A DNA stretch of 32,664 nt from positions 1-32,664 of the forward strand of contig CALKOP010000195.1 in the NCBI GenBank assembly GCA_938091155.1, written 5' to 3'. How positions within the stretch are numbered: position 1 is the stretch's first letter; each line of letters begins with the position of its first letter. The stretch comes from an uncultured Flavobacteriales bacterium. Its GTDB lineage: Bacteria; Bacteroidota; Bacteroidia; Flavobacteriales_G; Salibacteraceae. The notes below the pieces were generated by a model. It did no database searches. It had not been told where the DNA came from and saw only the letters and a list, made by a program, of their open reading frames with translations. Position numbers and translations under genes: made by a program. Shown piece after piece: positions 25,429-32,664 of the stretch.

Positions 25429-26024
25429 CCTTCTGGCTGTGTAGCTCGCTGAAGCTTTCTAGCAGATGTCAACCTACCACTTAAATAGGCCGTTTCCTCG
25501 TCAGTCATGGTAACCGTTGTCCATTCTTCTGGGAGCGGGTCACCATCAAAACTCATTCTGGCATATGAGCTCAGCTGCGAGCCATTATCCTCAAAGTAAA
25601 ATTTGTAATTGCGGTGACTTGAACCCTGCTCAAAACCACAGTCCACGTTAGTTGTCTCATGCTCAGAGTAAAAAAGCTTACCCTTTTTATCATAATGCCA
25701 AGTGTGCACCTCTTTTAAATTGCCCTTACCCATTATTTCCAATTTAGCCAAGGCTGTATCGCTACCATTTATTTTATAGAATATGGAACCTGTCACATCG
25801 CCTTCTGTCCAGGTGTCTGTCTCACTAAAATATGATTCATCCATGATCAACATGTCTTTCAAGTCATCGAGGGCGCTTTCGAGTGGCTCTAAAAAGAAAT
25901 TTCTGTTTTTGATCGGGAGTTTATCCGTTATTGACTCCTCAATTTTTCCTTCCTCAGCAACGGGATCCGTGCAGCTCACAATAAATCCAAGGAATAAAAA
26001 GGTTAAAATATAAGCTTGCTTCAT
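25425..26024 (-). CDS. Hypothetical lipoprotein, co-transcribed with asd
   Basis: The protein has 199 residues with a clear lipoprotein signal (MKQAYILTFLFLGFIVSC|TDP). The mature part contains a predicted beta-sheet region with WTEGDVTGSIFYKING and HTWHYDKKGKLFYSEHET, which reads like a repeated-strand sheet as in antitoxin-like or YD-like hydrophilic folds, but I cannot name a family. Its ATG overlaps the asd stop by four bases (26021-26024), so the two are translationally coupled. No functional link to amino acid biosynthesis is evident. Confidence 0.75.
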   Translation of the reverse strand: MKQAYILTFLFLGFIVSCTDPVAEEGKIEESITDKLPIKNRNFFLEPLESALDDLKDMLIMDESYFSETDTWTEGDVTGSIFYKINGSDTALAKLEIMGKGNLKEVHTWHYDKKGKLFYSEHETTNVDCGFEQGSSHRNYKFYFEDNGSQLSSYARMSFDGDPLPEEWTTVTMTDEETAYLSGRLTSARKLQRATQPEG

Positions 26025-27007
26025 TTTTTTAAGTCTTTGATAATTTCAGCGATTTGAACGGCATTTGTAGCAGCGCCTTTCCTCAAGTTATCCGACACCA
26101 CCCACATGTTGAATGCTTGTTCACGCGTGAAATCTCTACGAATTCTACCTACAAAAACCTCATCCTTGCCTTCTGCATATAGTGGCATGGGATAGGTATT
26201 GGTATCGGGTAGATCTTGGAGCTTGATACCTGGTGTTTCTGCCATTAACCTACGGATATTTTGCAACTCAAATGGTTTTTTCGTTTCCACATTTATTGCC
26301 TCACTATGTCCTCCTTTTACTGGAACGCGAACCACCGTTGCTGTTACTTTGATAGTCTCGTCGCCCAAAATTTTCTTTGTCTCATCTACCAGCTTTTGCT
26401 CTTCTGTGGTGTAGCCATCTTCTTGAAAATCGCCACCATGAGGCAGACAATTCATGTCGATAGGATATGGATATACCATCTCAATTTTCCGGTTTTCACG
26501 TTCTCCATTCATTTGGTCAATGGCAGCCACCCCAGTACCTGAAACACTTTGATAGGTGGATACAACAACACGGTCAATTCCGAAATTACGGTGGATGGGT
26601 AATAGCGCTAACACCATCTGAATCGCACTGCAATTGGGGTTTGCGATGATTTTATCATCCAAGGTAATTGTATCACCATTAATCTCAGGGACGATCAATT
26701 TTATATCCGAGTCCATTCTCCAAGCAGAAGAATTATCAACTACAATTGTGTCAACCGAGGCAAATTTTGGTGCCCATTCTTTGGAAATTGACCCTCCAGC
26801 TAAAAACAGGGCAATATCGGGTCGAAGGCTTACCGCCTGCGCAAGCCCTATGACTTTGTGCTTGATTCCGCCAAATTCGATTTCCTTCCCCACAGACCGT
26901 TCAGATGCCACGCAAAAAAGCTCCGTAATTGGAAAACTACGTTCCGCTAACACCTTCAACATCACCTGGCCTACCATACCGGTAGCACCAACAACTGCGA
27001 TTCGCAT
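26021..27007 (-). CDS. asd: Aspartate-semialdehyde dehydrogenase
   Basis: The protein has 328 residues, normal length for the family. It reduces aspartyl phosphate to aspartate semialdehyde with NADPH, the branch point to lysine/diaminopimelate, threonine and methionine. Landmarks are the Rossmann motif GATGMVGQ (7-14), the catalytic cysteine in NPNCSAIQ (Cys126), the Gln in YQSVSGTG, and the acid/base His in RVPVKGGHSE (His234). It is cytoplasmic. It is the first gene of a two-gene unit with the lipoprotein, and a TAGTTTTG box lies 27 bases upstream. No other lysine-pathway gene is in the window. Confidence 0.95.
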   Translation of the reverse strand: MRIAVVGATGMVGQVMLKVLAERSFPITELFCVASERSVGKEIEFGGIKHKVIGLAQAVSLRPDIALFLAGGSISKEWAPKFASVDTIVVDNSSAWRMDSDIKLIVPEINGDTITLDDKIIANPNCSAIQMVLALLPIHRNFGIDRVVVSTYQSVSGTGVAAIDQMNGERENRKIEMVYPYPIDMNCLPHGGDFQEDGYTTEEQKLVDETKKILGDETIKVTATVVRVPVKGGHSEAINVETKKPFELQNIRRLMAETPGIKLQDLPDTNTYPMPLYAEGKDEVFVGRIRRDFTREQAFNMWVVSDNLRKGAATNAVQIAEIIKDLKK

Positions 27008-27033
27008 GATTTATTGATTCTTTAATTCGTGCC

Positions 27034-27041
27034 CAAAACTA
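27034..27041 (-). promoter_or_regulatory. Candidate -7 box of asd (TAGTTTTG)
   Basis: On the minus strand TAGTTTTG matches TAnnTTTG and ends 27 bases before the asd ATG. The nearest TTTG upstream is about 27 bases away, longer than ideal, so only the -7 element is well supported. Confidence 0.35.
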
Positions 27042-27157
27042 GGATAATTACATTTGCTTGATTCCCAACAAACACCAGGGTTTTGAGGCAGATACTAATA
27101 CTTTTCATACTGATTCCAGTCCTTGGTTTTAGCCAGGGATCTATACTTTCTTAATCT

Positions 27158-27173
27158 ATTGATAACAATCAAT
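27158..27173. promoter_or_regulatory. Inverted repeat ATTGAT-AACA-ATCAAT upstream of the OB/lamin-tail gene
   Basis: Six bases repeat in perfect inverted form around a four-base spacer, 41 bases before the start at 27215. A -7-like TTAATCTTTG follows within about 20 bases. The position suits a transcription-factor operator, but inverted repeats this short also arise by chance in AT-rich DNA. Confidence 0.28.
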
Positions 27174-27214
27174 CCAATGACTTGGTTAATCTTTGCCCAC
27201 AAATAGCTCTAAAA

Positions 27215-29899
27215 ATGAAAAAACTTTTACTCTTCGCTGCCTTTGTAGCAGCAACAACGGTCTCCATGGCACAGTGGGAAATCACAGCCTTAGGTGAAAC
27301 AGGTGATACCATAACCTTTGACGCTACAATGTCGGGTGTAAACAACGGTGTTTTCAGTGGTACTGGCTTCGAAACAACTCCTTCAAGTGGTCAGCTCGAT
27401 TCAGACGCATGGAAGTTTACCGGATTATCAGATGGATCAAGCCACTTTGGTGGAAATTTTAATACAGGCGATTACGCCAAAGGAGCCTCTGCTGGAGGAG
27501 TCTTTAGTGGTGGAGTCTACTCATTTGGGGTAGCTGCTGGGGACTCAGCAGTTGGTATTCAACCAACGGGAAGTGACTGGACCCCAGGTACAATCATTTT
27601 AAAAATTGAGAACAACACGGGGTATGATGTTGATTCCGTTTACCTTGGATATGACTTATACATCAACAATAATGAAGGGCGAGGAAACAGTTTTAACGTT
27701 GCTTATAGTGTAAACGACTCAACTTCATTTACTAACATCAGCGCTCTAAACGATACAAGCATCGAAACAAGTCAAGGTTCAGTAAACTGGATTCAATATG
27801 CAAAATACGCTGAGGTTTCCGTTTCATTAGACGCAGGGGACTTCTTGTACATTGAGTGGAGTGGCGCTGACGTGACTGGTTCTGGTAGCAGAGATGAGTT
27901 CGCACTTGACAACATATCCGCAATTTTAATTGGTGACACTACTGCATCGTCAGGTTCGGTATATCCTGCATACACAATAGGAACGGTAAGCACAACAGAT
28001 GCTAATGGCGTTGCAGATTCATTAGGTGTTGAATGTGCTATCTCTGGAATAGCCATTGGTGTAGACCTTGACGGTAACGCAGGTTATAGCTTCACGCTTT
28101 TGAATGATGATGGGATTAACATAAATAGTTCTGTAGATATCAATGGATATCAAATGGAAGAGGGCGACTCGCTGGTTCTTTTTGGAACTATTGGCCAGTT
28201 TAATGGACTTATCCGGTTTGACGTAGACTCTGGAGTTTTACTTGACTCTGGCTTGGCAATTCCTAGTCCAACGGTTGTAACCTCATTGGATGAAAGCACC
28301 GAATCAGAGCTTATTAGAATTGAGAGTTTTTGGGTTGACGCAATCAGCGGACCGAACCATACCCTGTCTGACGGAACAAATACCGTGGTGATGCGAATCG
28401 ATTTTGATACTGACATACCAGGTAATGTGGACTTTGCCATTGGCGACACCATTTGCTATGTAATAGGTATCGGAGGCCAATTCGACAACTCCTCTCCGTA
28501 CACAGAAGGATACCAATTCTTCCCACAGCGCGCTGCTGATATAGATAACTCTTGCGGAAGCATTCCTCCTCCAACAATTAACTGGTACCCTATACCCGAC
28601 ATCAATAATGATGATGCTAATGGTGAGCCTGATTCTATTGGCGTTTATTGTTGGACTAGTGGAGTTGCGTTGGGGGTTGATTTAGATGGTAACGATGGCT
28701 TGAGTTATACTCTATGGGACGATGAAGGCATAAATGTCTATTCATTTAATGCTGAGGTCAGCAATTACCAAGTGCAAGAGGGAGATTCACTCCTGATGAG
28801 AGGTTACATTGCTCAATATAATGGCTTGACGGAATTTATTCCTGATTCCATTCAGGTTATCAATTCAAATAACACTATCCCAAATCCTTTGTCGATAGAT
28901 ACCATAGCTGCGATTAACGAATCTGACCTAATCATCTTAAAAAATGTTACGTTAGCCGATACCTCTCAATGGGATTTTTCCAGTGGTTTTGGTTGGAACA
29001 TTGGCTTAATTACGTGTGATAGCCAGATCATCGAAATGCGAATTGATAATGACACAGACATAGACGAAAACATGCCTGAACCGCCTACCGGGTTGTTTAA
29101 TGTCATTGGAATTGGTGGTCAATACGACGACTCAGCCCCATATTTATCTGGTTATCAGATTCTACCAAGATATTTCTCTGATATTGACACGAATTCGAAC
29201 CAAGCTTCAGGTCTTAGTTTAATCATCAATGAAGTTATGACGGAAAACGCAACGTCTGAAACAGACGCAGCTGGTGATAATGATGATTGGGTAGAAATCA
29301 AGAATATTGCTACAGGCAGCGCCTCGCTTGCTGGCTTATATATGACAAACAACGCATCTACTCCTGATATTTACATGATTCCGATGGAGTCTACAGAAAG
29401 TATCGCTGCTGGAGCTTATGCATTAGCTTGGTGCGATAATGAACCTGCGGAAGGCGACTTGCACACCAATTTCACATTGGACAATGCGGGTGACTACATC
29501 GGTATTTACCAAGAAGAAGGGTGTAACCTAGTTGTTGTGGATGAAATGACCATTCCGGCCCTCGCGGCTGATGAGTCTTATGGCGTTTATCCAGAAGGAG
29601 CGGATTCATTGGTGATCTTCAACACACTTTCAACGACTCCTGGCATGATGAACCTTCTCATTCCGGTTGGCCTTAATGATTTAGATGAAGAGGGTAAATT
29701 GGTGCTGTATCCAAACCCGGCTGCTGCCATGCAAGTTATCCGATTCAACCAAAACATCGACTTTACCTTGTTCGATCTATTGGGTAATGTGGTTAGCAGC
29801 AAAAGAAATTCAAATGAATTGACAACTGAAGGCCTTTCTGCAGGTACCTACTTATTACAAACTTCTACCGGTGAAGTGCTAAGGTTTGTGATTCAGTAA
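27215..29899 (+). CDS. T9SS-secreted protein with tandem OB-like modules and a lamin-tail domain
   Basis: The ATG at 27215 gives 894 residues with a signal peptide (MKKLLLFAAF... VSMA|Q); the track's TTG start adds 11 residues. Domains in order: a beta-rich N-terminal region (about 22-245) ending GSGSRDEFALDNIS; two tandem modules (about 249-444 and 457-660) with the OB-fold-like pattern EGDSL-x3-G-x-I-x-Q-x-NGL, each ending VIGIGGQ...GYQ; a lamin-tail domain (about 668-812, starting LIINEVMTENA, with DDWVEIKN); and a T9SS type-A sorting domain (VLYPNPA ... LSAGTYLLQ). In other bacteria lamin-tail and OB modules accompany secreted nucleases and phosphatases, but no catalytic domain is visible here. 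It is probably a surface or matrix-binding protein. Confidence 0.85.
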   Translation: MKKLLLFAAFVAATTVSMAQWEITALGETGDTITFDATMSGVNNGVFSGTGFETTPSSGQLDSDAWKFTGLSDGSSHFGGNFNTGDYAKGASAGGVFSGGVYSFGVAAGDSAVGIQPTGSDWTPGTIILKIENNTGYDVDSVYLGYDLYINNNEGRGNSFNVAYSVNDSTSFTNISALNDTSIETSQGSVNWIQYAKYAEVSVSLDAGDFLYIEWSGADVTGSGSRDEFALDNISAILIGDTTASSGSVYPAYTIGTVSTTDANGVADSLGVECAISGIAIGVDLDGNAGYSFTLLNDDGININSSVDINGYQMEEGDSLVLFGTIGQFNGLIRFDVDSGVLLDSGLAIPSPTVVTSLDESTESELIRIESFWVDAISGPNHTLSDGTNTVVMRIDFDTDIPGNVDFAIGDTICYVIGIGGQFDNSSPYTEGYQFFPQRAADIDNSCGSIPPPTINWYPIPDINNDDANGEPDSIGVYCWTSGVALGVDLDGNDGLSYTLWDDEGINVYSFNAEVSNYQVQEGDSLLMRGYIAQYNGLTEFIPDSIQVINSNNTIPNPLSIDTIAAINESDLIILKNVTLADTSQWDFSSGFGWNIGLITCDSQIIEMRIDNDTDIDENMPEPPTGLFNVIGIGGQYDDSAPYLSGYQILPRYFSDIDTNSNQASGLSLIINEVMTENATSETDAAGDNDDWVEIKNIATGSASLAGLYMTNNASTPDIYMIPMESTESIAAGAYALAWCDNEPAEGDLHTNFTLDNAGDYIGIYQEEGCNLVVVDEMTIPALAADESYGVYPEGADSLVIFNTLSTTPGMMNLLIPVGLNDLDEEGKLVLYPNPAAAMQVIRFNQNIDFTLFDLLGNVVSSKRNSNELTTEGLSAGTYLLQTSTGEVLRFVIQ
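27959..29191 (+). repeat. Two tandem ~200-residue modules within the OB/lamin-tail protein
   Basis: The modules share ordered motifs: DANG-x2-DS-x-GV, SG-x-A-x-GVDLDGN, TL-x2-D-x-GIN, YQ-x2-EGDSL, NGL, MRID-x-DTDI, VIGIGGQ-x-D-x-S-x-PY, GYQ. The first covers roughly 27959-28546 and the second 28583-29191. They have diverged at DNA level, so this is an old duplication. Confidence 0.75.
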
Positions 29900-29916
29900 A
29901 ACCAAAGAAGTCAAGC

Positions 29917-29954
29917 AAAAAAGCCCTCTGCGAATTATCGTAGAGGGCTTTTTT
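29917..29954. terminator. Bidirectional intrinsic terminator
   Basis: AAGCCCTCT (29921-29929) pairs with AGAGGGCTT (29942-29950) around a 12-base loop, with an A-run on the left and a T-run on the right. It therefore works on both strands, serving the OB/lamin-tail gene on plus and the serine hydrolase gene on minus. The hydrolase stop codon (29953-29955) lies in the tail of the structure. This is the only convincing terminator in the window. Confidence 0.85.
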
Positions 29955-31446
29955 ATTCCTTCTTCTTGAAATCCAACTTATCAAAATGAAAGTCGTTGTT
30001 GGGTAAGTCTATCGTAAATCCTTGTATTTGATCAAGCTTTACATCAAACTTTATGAGGCCATAAGTGAGAAATGGGTCATTATGGTCGAAGCGAAAAACA
30101 TGGTCATCCCAATCGGTTAGATAACCTGAAAACAACTCTTTTGCCGGCTTTAGAATCAAGACTAATTTTTCGTCTTTCATGATCACCTCGGCCTCACCAT
30201 ACATTGTGTCTTCATATAAGCCTACATAATCGTTTTTAGGAAGCATCTTGGTAGCCTTAGCCTTCATTTTCAATCGCTTTTCTTTTACTTCTGTGTCTCG
30301 CTTTTCTCCTTTTTCCTTAAATTCCAAAAACTGCTCGCTACGTTTGGCGTAATCCTTTCCATGTATCCAATCAAGAGTGGCATACATCAGCATGGACGAA
30401 ACTGAACTCATATCATTTGTGAGAACCACTATGGATAAATCATCTTCAGGAGATACGGCAACTTTCGTGATATATCCTGGCAATCCTCCCCCGTGGTGCG
30501 CCACTTTTGTACCATGATAATCCATCAGAAACCAACCCAATCCATATCCTTTGAAATGGGTGCCATTTGCTTGATCGAAACTGCCAGTGCCGAGAGGTGT
30601 ATGTAGACTCCATATTTTTTGAATGGAACCTGCGCTCAACAAAGTGTCGCCATTCACAATTCCATCATTCTGCCAAAAGCTAAGCCACTTCACCATATCA
30701 CCCGTTGAGGAGTTTAATGCTGCAGTCGCGCCACTATTATTGTAGCTCATCATAAAAATTTCTTGGCCATGGATGTGCGGTTTCGCAATGTTATCGTCCT
30801 TAGAAAACACCTCAAAATCAGAAGTAGTTCGTTGCATACCCAATGGATCTAAAATGCGCGTTTTCACGAAGGCATCCCAAGTCATTCCACTAGCTGCTTC
30901 AATGACTTCACCAGCCGTCATAAACATCAGATTTTGGTATCCAAAAGTCTCTCTAAAACCATGTGTCAATGGTCTTGCACTTAACCTTTCGATTGCCTCT
31001 TTTCGGCTATAATCAGAACCATACCAAAGTAAGTCCCCGTCAAATGTGATAAGTCCACTTCTGTGACACAATAAATCCTCTATGGTCATGTGCTCGGTTA
31101 CATAGTCATCATACAGTTTAAACCAAGGAAGGTGCTTCCCCACGGGATCCTTCCAGTCGAGCGCTCCTTCTTCCACCAGCATCGCGATAGAAGCCGCGGT
31201 AAATGCTTTAGAAAGGCTCGCGATAGCGTATAATGTCTCCTCATTTGGGGCGTTGGGGTCCGACTTTGCTTTTGTTCCATATCCTTCGGAAATAATCACC
31301 TTACCGTCTTTCACTGCAGCAACCGCCATAGAGGGCAAATCAAAATCCTCGTAAACGGACTTTAAATATGTTGTAAACCCTACCGTATCTAGCTGAGCCA
31401 AACCCGGGCTTGAAATTAATAGAGCAAGAAAAAGAAGTGTTCTCAT
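29953..31446 (-). CDS. Beta-lactamase-family serine hydrolase (class C/esterase-like) with C-terminal domain
   Basis: The protein has 497 residues with a signal peptide (MRTLLFLALLISSPGLA|Q). The catalytic motifs of the class C beta-lactamase/penicillin-binding-protein-like fold are present: SLSK (Ser77, Lys80), YQN (170-172), and HHGG (317-320) in place of KTG. HxGG is common in esterases and D-aminopeptidases of this family, so resistance to beta-lactams is not implied. After a charged linker (about 380-405, Lys/Glu-rich), the last 90 residues form a separate beta domain like DUF3471. It is probably a periplasmic or exported hydrolase acting on peptides or esters. It converges with the OB/lamin-tail gene across a shared terminator. 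Confidence 0.9.
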   Translation of the reverse strand: MRTLLFLALLISSPGLAQLDTVGFTTYLKSVYEDFDLPSMAVAAVKDGKVIISEGYGTKAKSDPNAPNEETLYAIASLSKAFTAASIAMLVEEGALDWKDPVGKHLPWFKLYDDYVTEHMTIEDLLCHRSGLITFDGDLLWYGSDYSRKEAIERLSARPLTHGFRETFGYQNLMFMTAGEVIEAASGMTWDAFVKTRILDPLGMQRTTSDFEVFSKDDNIAKPHIHGQEIFMMSYNNSGATAALNSSTGDMVKWLSFWQNDGIVNGDTLLSAGSIQKIWSLHTPLGTGSFDQANGTHFKGYGLGWFLMDYHGTKVAHHGGGLPGYITKVAVSPEDDLSIVVLTNDMSSVSSMLMYATLDWIHGKDYAKRSEQFLEFKEKGEKRDTEVKEKRLKMKAKATKMLPKNDYVGLYEDTMYGEAEVIMKDEKLVLILKPAKELFSGYLTDWDDHVFRFDHNDPFLTYGLIKFDVKLDQIQGFTIDLPNNDFHFDKLDFKKKE

Positions 31447-31529
31447 GGTAAATTGATTTACAGCGCACTAAAGTACACGTACATCAAGAGACCCGGCTAT
31501 TCAACTGCATAACAATTAGGTGGGTTGCG

Positions 31530-32664
31530 CTAATTCAATATCACTTTGTACTGATTAGATTTTCCTCCGCTTGATATGACAATGTTGTACTGTCCTGCTG
31601 AAAAGCTACTTAAATCAACCACATAATTGGATTGGTTGAGTGTTACATTGCTTTCTGATAATACCATTCTTCCAGCGTTAGAATACACTCGCACTTCACT
31701 GCCTTCAAGCTGGCCATTTTTCAGTGATATGAAAACCTTATCTCTTGTTGGGTTAGGAAACAGATTGATCTCCTCGGTCAGAGATAGATTGTCGATTCCT
31801 GTAAGCCATAATGTAATAATCTTGGAGGTGGAGTCTGAGCATCCTTGTTCAACAGTCTGCATCACTCTGACCTGACCCGATAGGGAGTCTTGACTCCATG
31901 TGACTTGGGCGCTTGCGCCATTGGCGGATAGGCTTCCATTAACAGCGCTCCATTGATAAACGGCTCCTGCAATTGAATCCACAAAATAACTGCTAACCGT
32001 AGTTTGAGGTAATGAGTCCAATCCTTGAATTTCACTTACATGGAAGATCGTGTCCACAACCTGAACATCAAAAGAGTCCAATGAGGTATTTCCCGAAGAA
32101 TCAACCCCAATCAAGGCGACTGTGATCACACCCTCATCTTCGCAAGTGAAGTCACTCTGAGAAAGACTCAAGTCAAAAGAGCAGTTATCCATCGAGCCAT
32201 TATCCACATTAGCTGCAGTGATGCTGGCCGCACCTGAAGCGTCTAGATAAATCGTCAGGTTCTGACTTGCCATCGTTGGAGAAATCGTATCCATAACAGT
32301 GATATCAGCTGTTATTGTTGAGCTATTCCCCGATGGGTCAACCACCGCTAGGGTAACTACATTAACCCCTGTTTCAGAGCAATCAAAGTCAGTTTGATCG
32401 AGGTACAGAGAATCTATATCACAGTTATCCGTTGAGCCATTATCCACCTGAGCTGCCGTGATACTAGCTGCACCTGAAGCGTCTAGATAAATCGTCAGGC
32501 TCTGACTTGCCATCGTTGGAGAAATCGTATCCATAACGGTTATATCTGCGGTGGTCGAAGACGAGTTGCCATTTACATCAACTGCAGTAATAGTAACTGA
32601 ATTAACACCCACATCTGAGCAGTCAAAATCTGTGATGTCAAGGTTCAAGGAATCTATATCACAG
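31530..32664 (-). CDS. Partial repeat-rich adhesin-like protein with T9SS sorting domain
   Basis: The frame stays open to the window edge, so the N-terminus is missing. The track's 'start' at 32648 is an internal TTG. The visible ~378 residues hold two near-identical 80-residue HYR-like modules (CDIDSL ... VDxNGNSS ... ITVMDTISPTMASQ ... LDASGAASITA), a third divergent partial module, then a PKD-like segment (YQWSAVNGSLSANGAS), and a type-A sorting domain (INLFPNPTRDK ... FSAGQYNIVI ... YKVILN). Such proteins are usually large, extracellular and adhesive. The number of repeats upstream cannot be seen. It is the last gene of its strand here, with 83 bases separating it from the hydrolase gene start. 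Confidence 0.87.
   Translation of the reverse strand, partial: CDIDSLNLDITDFDCSDVGVNSVTITAVDVNGNSSSTTADITVMDTISPTMASQSLTIYLDASGAASITAAQVDNGSTDNCDIDSLYLDQTDFDCSETGVNVVTLAVVDPSGNSSTITADITVMDTISPTMASQNLTIYLDASGAASITAANVDNGSMDNCSFDLSLSQSDFTCEDEGVITVALIGVDSSGNTSLDSFDVQVVDTIFHVSEIQGLDSLPQTTVSSYFVDSIAGAVYQWSAVNGSLSANGASAQVTWSQDSLSGQVRVMQTVEQGCSDSTSKIITLWLTGIDNLSLTEEINLFPNPTRDKVFISLKNGQLEGSEVRVYSNAGRMVLSESNVTLNQSNYVVDLSSFSAGQYNIVISSGGKSNQYKVILN
32184..32663 (-). repeat. Two tandem 240-bp repeat units
   Basis: Units at about 32424-32663 and 32184-32423 each encode 80 residues beginning CDIDSL. Long stretches are identical at DNA level, for example GCACCTGAAGCGTCTAGATA and CATCGTTGGAGAAATCGTAT, both spaced exactly 240 bases apart, so the duplication is recent or kept alike by gene conversion. 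A third, diverged unit follows downstream. More units probably lie beyond the window edge. Confidence 0.88.

Noticed and set aside
26634-27017. Plus-strand ORF of 127 residues
   Set aside because: It lies wholly over asd on the opposite strand; asd has all catalytic motifs.
29953-31446. Antibiotic-resistance beta-lactamase
   Set aside because: The third motif is HHGG rather than KTG and there is an extra C-terminal domain, which fits esterase or peptidase relatives better.
32184-32663. CRISPR-like periodicity
   Set aside because: The 240-bp units are in-frame protein repeats with no short repeat-spacer structure.

Overview
The window looks like a chromosomal segment of a Bacteroidota bacterium, probably a marine or environmental member of the Flavobacteriales or a related group. 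Four points support this. Three intact or partial genes and one wrecked gene end in type IX secretion (T9SS) type-A sorting domains (PNP motif, then a G-x-Y-x-[IL] end). Promoter-like boxes fit the Bacteroidota TTG/TAnnTTTG pattern. There are many lipoproteins and outer-membrane beta-barrels. The order ileS - dksA-like - lspA is, from memory, common in this phylum. No tRNA, rRNA, CRISPR array, prophage or insertion sequence was seen.

Layout. 1-3117: a phosphate-selective-porin-like barrel followed by a Na+/phosphate symporter with a PhoU-like tail, a plausible two-membrane phosphate uptake pair. 3114-6447: a small lipoprotein, a LuxE-like acyl-protein synthetase, another lipoprotein and an imelysin (M75) lipoprotein. 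6449-8777 (minus): tyrosyl-tRNA synthetase and a coiled-coil OmpA-family lipoprotein. 9009-13455: a very large uncharacterised outer-membrane barrel facing a membrane-anchored coiled-coil protein. 13589-16650: the 'ligase-associated' DEXH helicase and PdeM phosphoesterase, translationally coupled, without their usual ligase and exonuclease neighbours. 16688-17122: a RidA/2-aminomuconate-deaminase-like protein. 17125-17896 (minus): a decayed T9SS cargo gene. 17974-22649: ileS, a dksA/traR-like gene and lspA. 22610-25036 (minus): an outer-membrane protein split into two ORFs and a secreted M28 peptidase with a T9SS tail. 25123-27007: a DUF3817 membrane protein facing an asd-lipoprotein operon. 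27215-29899: a secreted protein with two tandem OB-like modules, a lamin-tail domain and a T9SS tail. 29953-31446 (minus): a class C beta-lactamase-family hydrolase. 31530-end (minus): the C-terminal part of a repeat-rich T9SS adhesin-like protein.

Most genes are housekeeping or typical Bacteroidota envelope functions, and I see no convincing new multi-gene system. The best second-look items are: (1) the T9SS pseudogene, readable through two CAA-to-TAA stops and one frameshift, with an 18-bp perfect palindrome at the frameshift; (2) the split barrel gene with an ATGA junction; (3) TyrRS with GIGN in place of HIGH; (4) the very tight packing of convergent stop codons (six of seven convergent junctions are within 2 bp or overlap); (5) the OB/lamin-tail secreted protein with no recognisable enzyme domain.
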